In this document: positions 33,749 to 34,704 of the stretch, piece by piece | Layout: every line of letters begins with the position of its first letter | Position numbering within the stretch: position 1 is the stretch's first letter | Source: Fomitopsis serialis | Taxonomy: Eukaryota; Basidiomycota; Agaricomycetes; Polyporales; Fomitopsidaceae | NCBI RefSeq assembly: GCF_022376445.1 | Contig: NW_025955367.1 | Span: 1-34,704, forward strand | Reading direction: 5' to 3' | DNA: 34,704 nt | Program-made: the position numbers and the translations under genes | Notes under the pieces: model-generated | Database searches by the model: none | What the model was told of the DNA's origin: nothing | What the model saw: the letters and a program-made list of their open reading frames with translations, nothing else

Positions 33749-34704
33749 ATGCGCTTTCGCGCAAACATCGAGCATGTCAACACTTTCTATAGTACGTGAC
33801 GACTTTGTAACTCACTACTTGGGTGAATGCTGAATTGTGAACGCTGCTAGAAATCAGCCAGGCAGTAGAGAAATTGCAGAAGCGCTGCATCATCAAGTTT
33901 AGCGAGAACGAGATGCACATCATCTGCAACAATGAGGCGGGCGAGGGCGGCGTCCAAGTGTGGTCGTAAGTGGCCCGCGTCGTACGCCGCTCACACACCG
34001 GTGATAGCACCAGGCTCGCAGGCAGATCAAGGTCACTCCCTGTTCACAGACTACCGCATACAGTCGAACGCGAACAACGAGATCTATTTGTCGCTCTCCA
34101 CGGAGGCAATGACGGCCGCGCTCAGGTCAGCAGCGGCACCGTCGGGTCAGCAGGCTGCGCTTGCGGCAGATGCGGAGGTGGTTATGAAGTGCGTAGCCCT
34201 CCCATCCCCGAGTGATCCCCAAGTTTCTCCCGGGCGCGCTTCCAGGAGCGGACTGTTCCGTGATTTTGTGTGTCTGCTTGAATGCTCATGCTGGTTGACG
34301 AAACAGGCTTGCGAAGAAGGACGAGGTTGCGGTCCTGACGTTCGAGATCGCGACGACGACACGGATGGGCCGGTACGTCCGGATTGCGCACGACGTCCGC
34401 ATCGAAGTCCTGAAACTTCAAGACGTGGGCCGGCTCAAGGAGCCGATGTGCCCTGAGCCTGAGGTCCGTCACTGCGCCTGCATCTCCCGCTGATGTCGGT
34501 GAACTGGATGTTCGGTATCAAGGTGCATATTATTCTCCCACCCCTTGCGAAGCTGCGCGCCGTCGTGGAGCGTATGCGCCCGCTCGCGGCGGACGTGATC
34601 GGTATCAGAGCCAACTTGTCGGGGTGCTTGCAGCTGTGCGCCCAGACCGACAACTCGCGCGTAGACGTGTCGTGGAACGGGCTGTCTAATCCCAGGATGG
34701 GTAA
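33749..34704 (+). CDS. HUS1: HUS1, 9-1-1 checkpoint clamp subunit (3' end outside window)
   Basis: Exons: 33749-33791, 33851-33965, 34022-34188, 34307-34463 and 34523 to the window end, with introns of 59, 56, 118 and 59 nt. The N-terminus MRFRANIEHVNTFY is typical of Hus1. It is followed by ISQAVEKLQKRCIIKFSENE, the FTDYRIQSNANNEIYLSL block, VAVLTFEI, then VHIILPPLAKLRAVVERMRP and LQLCAQTDNSRVDVSWNGL. Hus1 forms the PCNA-like Rad9-Hus1-Rad1 ring loaded at damaged DNA to activate the ATR/Mec1-type checkpoint (family knowledge). In exon 3 the frame breaks by one base after GTC at 34034: the downstream frame (SLFTDYR) is only reached if one base is missing there. The donor at 34464 (GTCCGT) is weak but phase-correct. 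About 230 residues are visible. Confidence 0.88.

Overview
The window reads as nuclear DNA of a filamentous basidiomycete, most likely an Agaricomycete. Genes are split by many introns of about 45-65 nt with GTRNGY-type donors, CTGAC/CTAAY-like branch sites and YAG acceptors. The recognisable proteins (F-box family, SRA-YDG, Hva1-type TUDOR, CCCH, Slx8-like RING, Erv41, Hus1) fit that assignment. Most genes are invisible as single ORFs, so I rebuilt them exon by exon from splice signals, phase and protein motifs. No tRNA, rRNA, CRISPR array or intact transposon was seen.

Layout. 2-124: 3' end of a plus-strand gene. 751-10618: five paralogous F-box genes, head to tail on the minus strand. Each has a long F-box/leucine-rich exon, a phase-0 intron of about 50 nt and a shared C-terminal exon; three also keep a short basic first exon. 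11501-14795, still minus strand: an SRA-YDG (modified-cytosine reader) gene in nine exons, preceded by a tandem pair of small five-exon Hva1_TUDOR genes. 16928-19707: a large, mostly disordered, probably nuclear protein on the plus strand. 21087-22831 (minus): a four-finger CCCH protein. 23010-24008 and 24366-26191 (minus): two multi-exon genes of unknown function. 26192-29686: AT-richer DNA with no gene I can support. 29687-30900 (minus): a RING-HC protein with the Slx8/RNF4-like C-terminus. 31332-33583 (plus): an Erv41/ERGIC2-like ER-Golgi cargo receptor, divergent from the RING gene. 33749-end (plus): HUS1 of the 9-1-1 checkpoint clamp, cut by the window edge.

How genes relate. The F-box cluster is a local birth-and-death family: one first exon uses a GC-AG intron, one has decayed and one is missing. 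The SRA gene and the two TUDOR genes form a same-strand chromatin-type block. Slx8-like and HUS1 are both genome-maintenance genes, but I see no evidence that they are co-regulated.

Quality caution. Between about 30.1 and 34.0 kb three otherwise convincing genes (RING, ERV41, HUS1) show single-base reading-frame breaks, all of which look like missing bases. Sequence error is a simpler explanation than three neighbouring pseudogenes. I did not find a complete previously undescribed system. The best leads are the five-gene F-box array, the SRA-TUDOR block and the unassigned genes at 23.0-26.2 kb.
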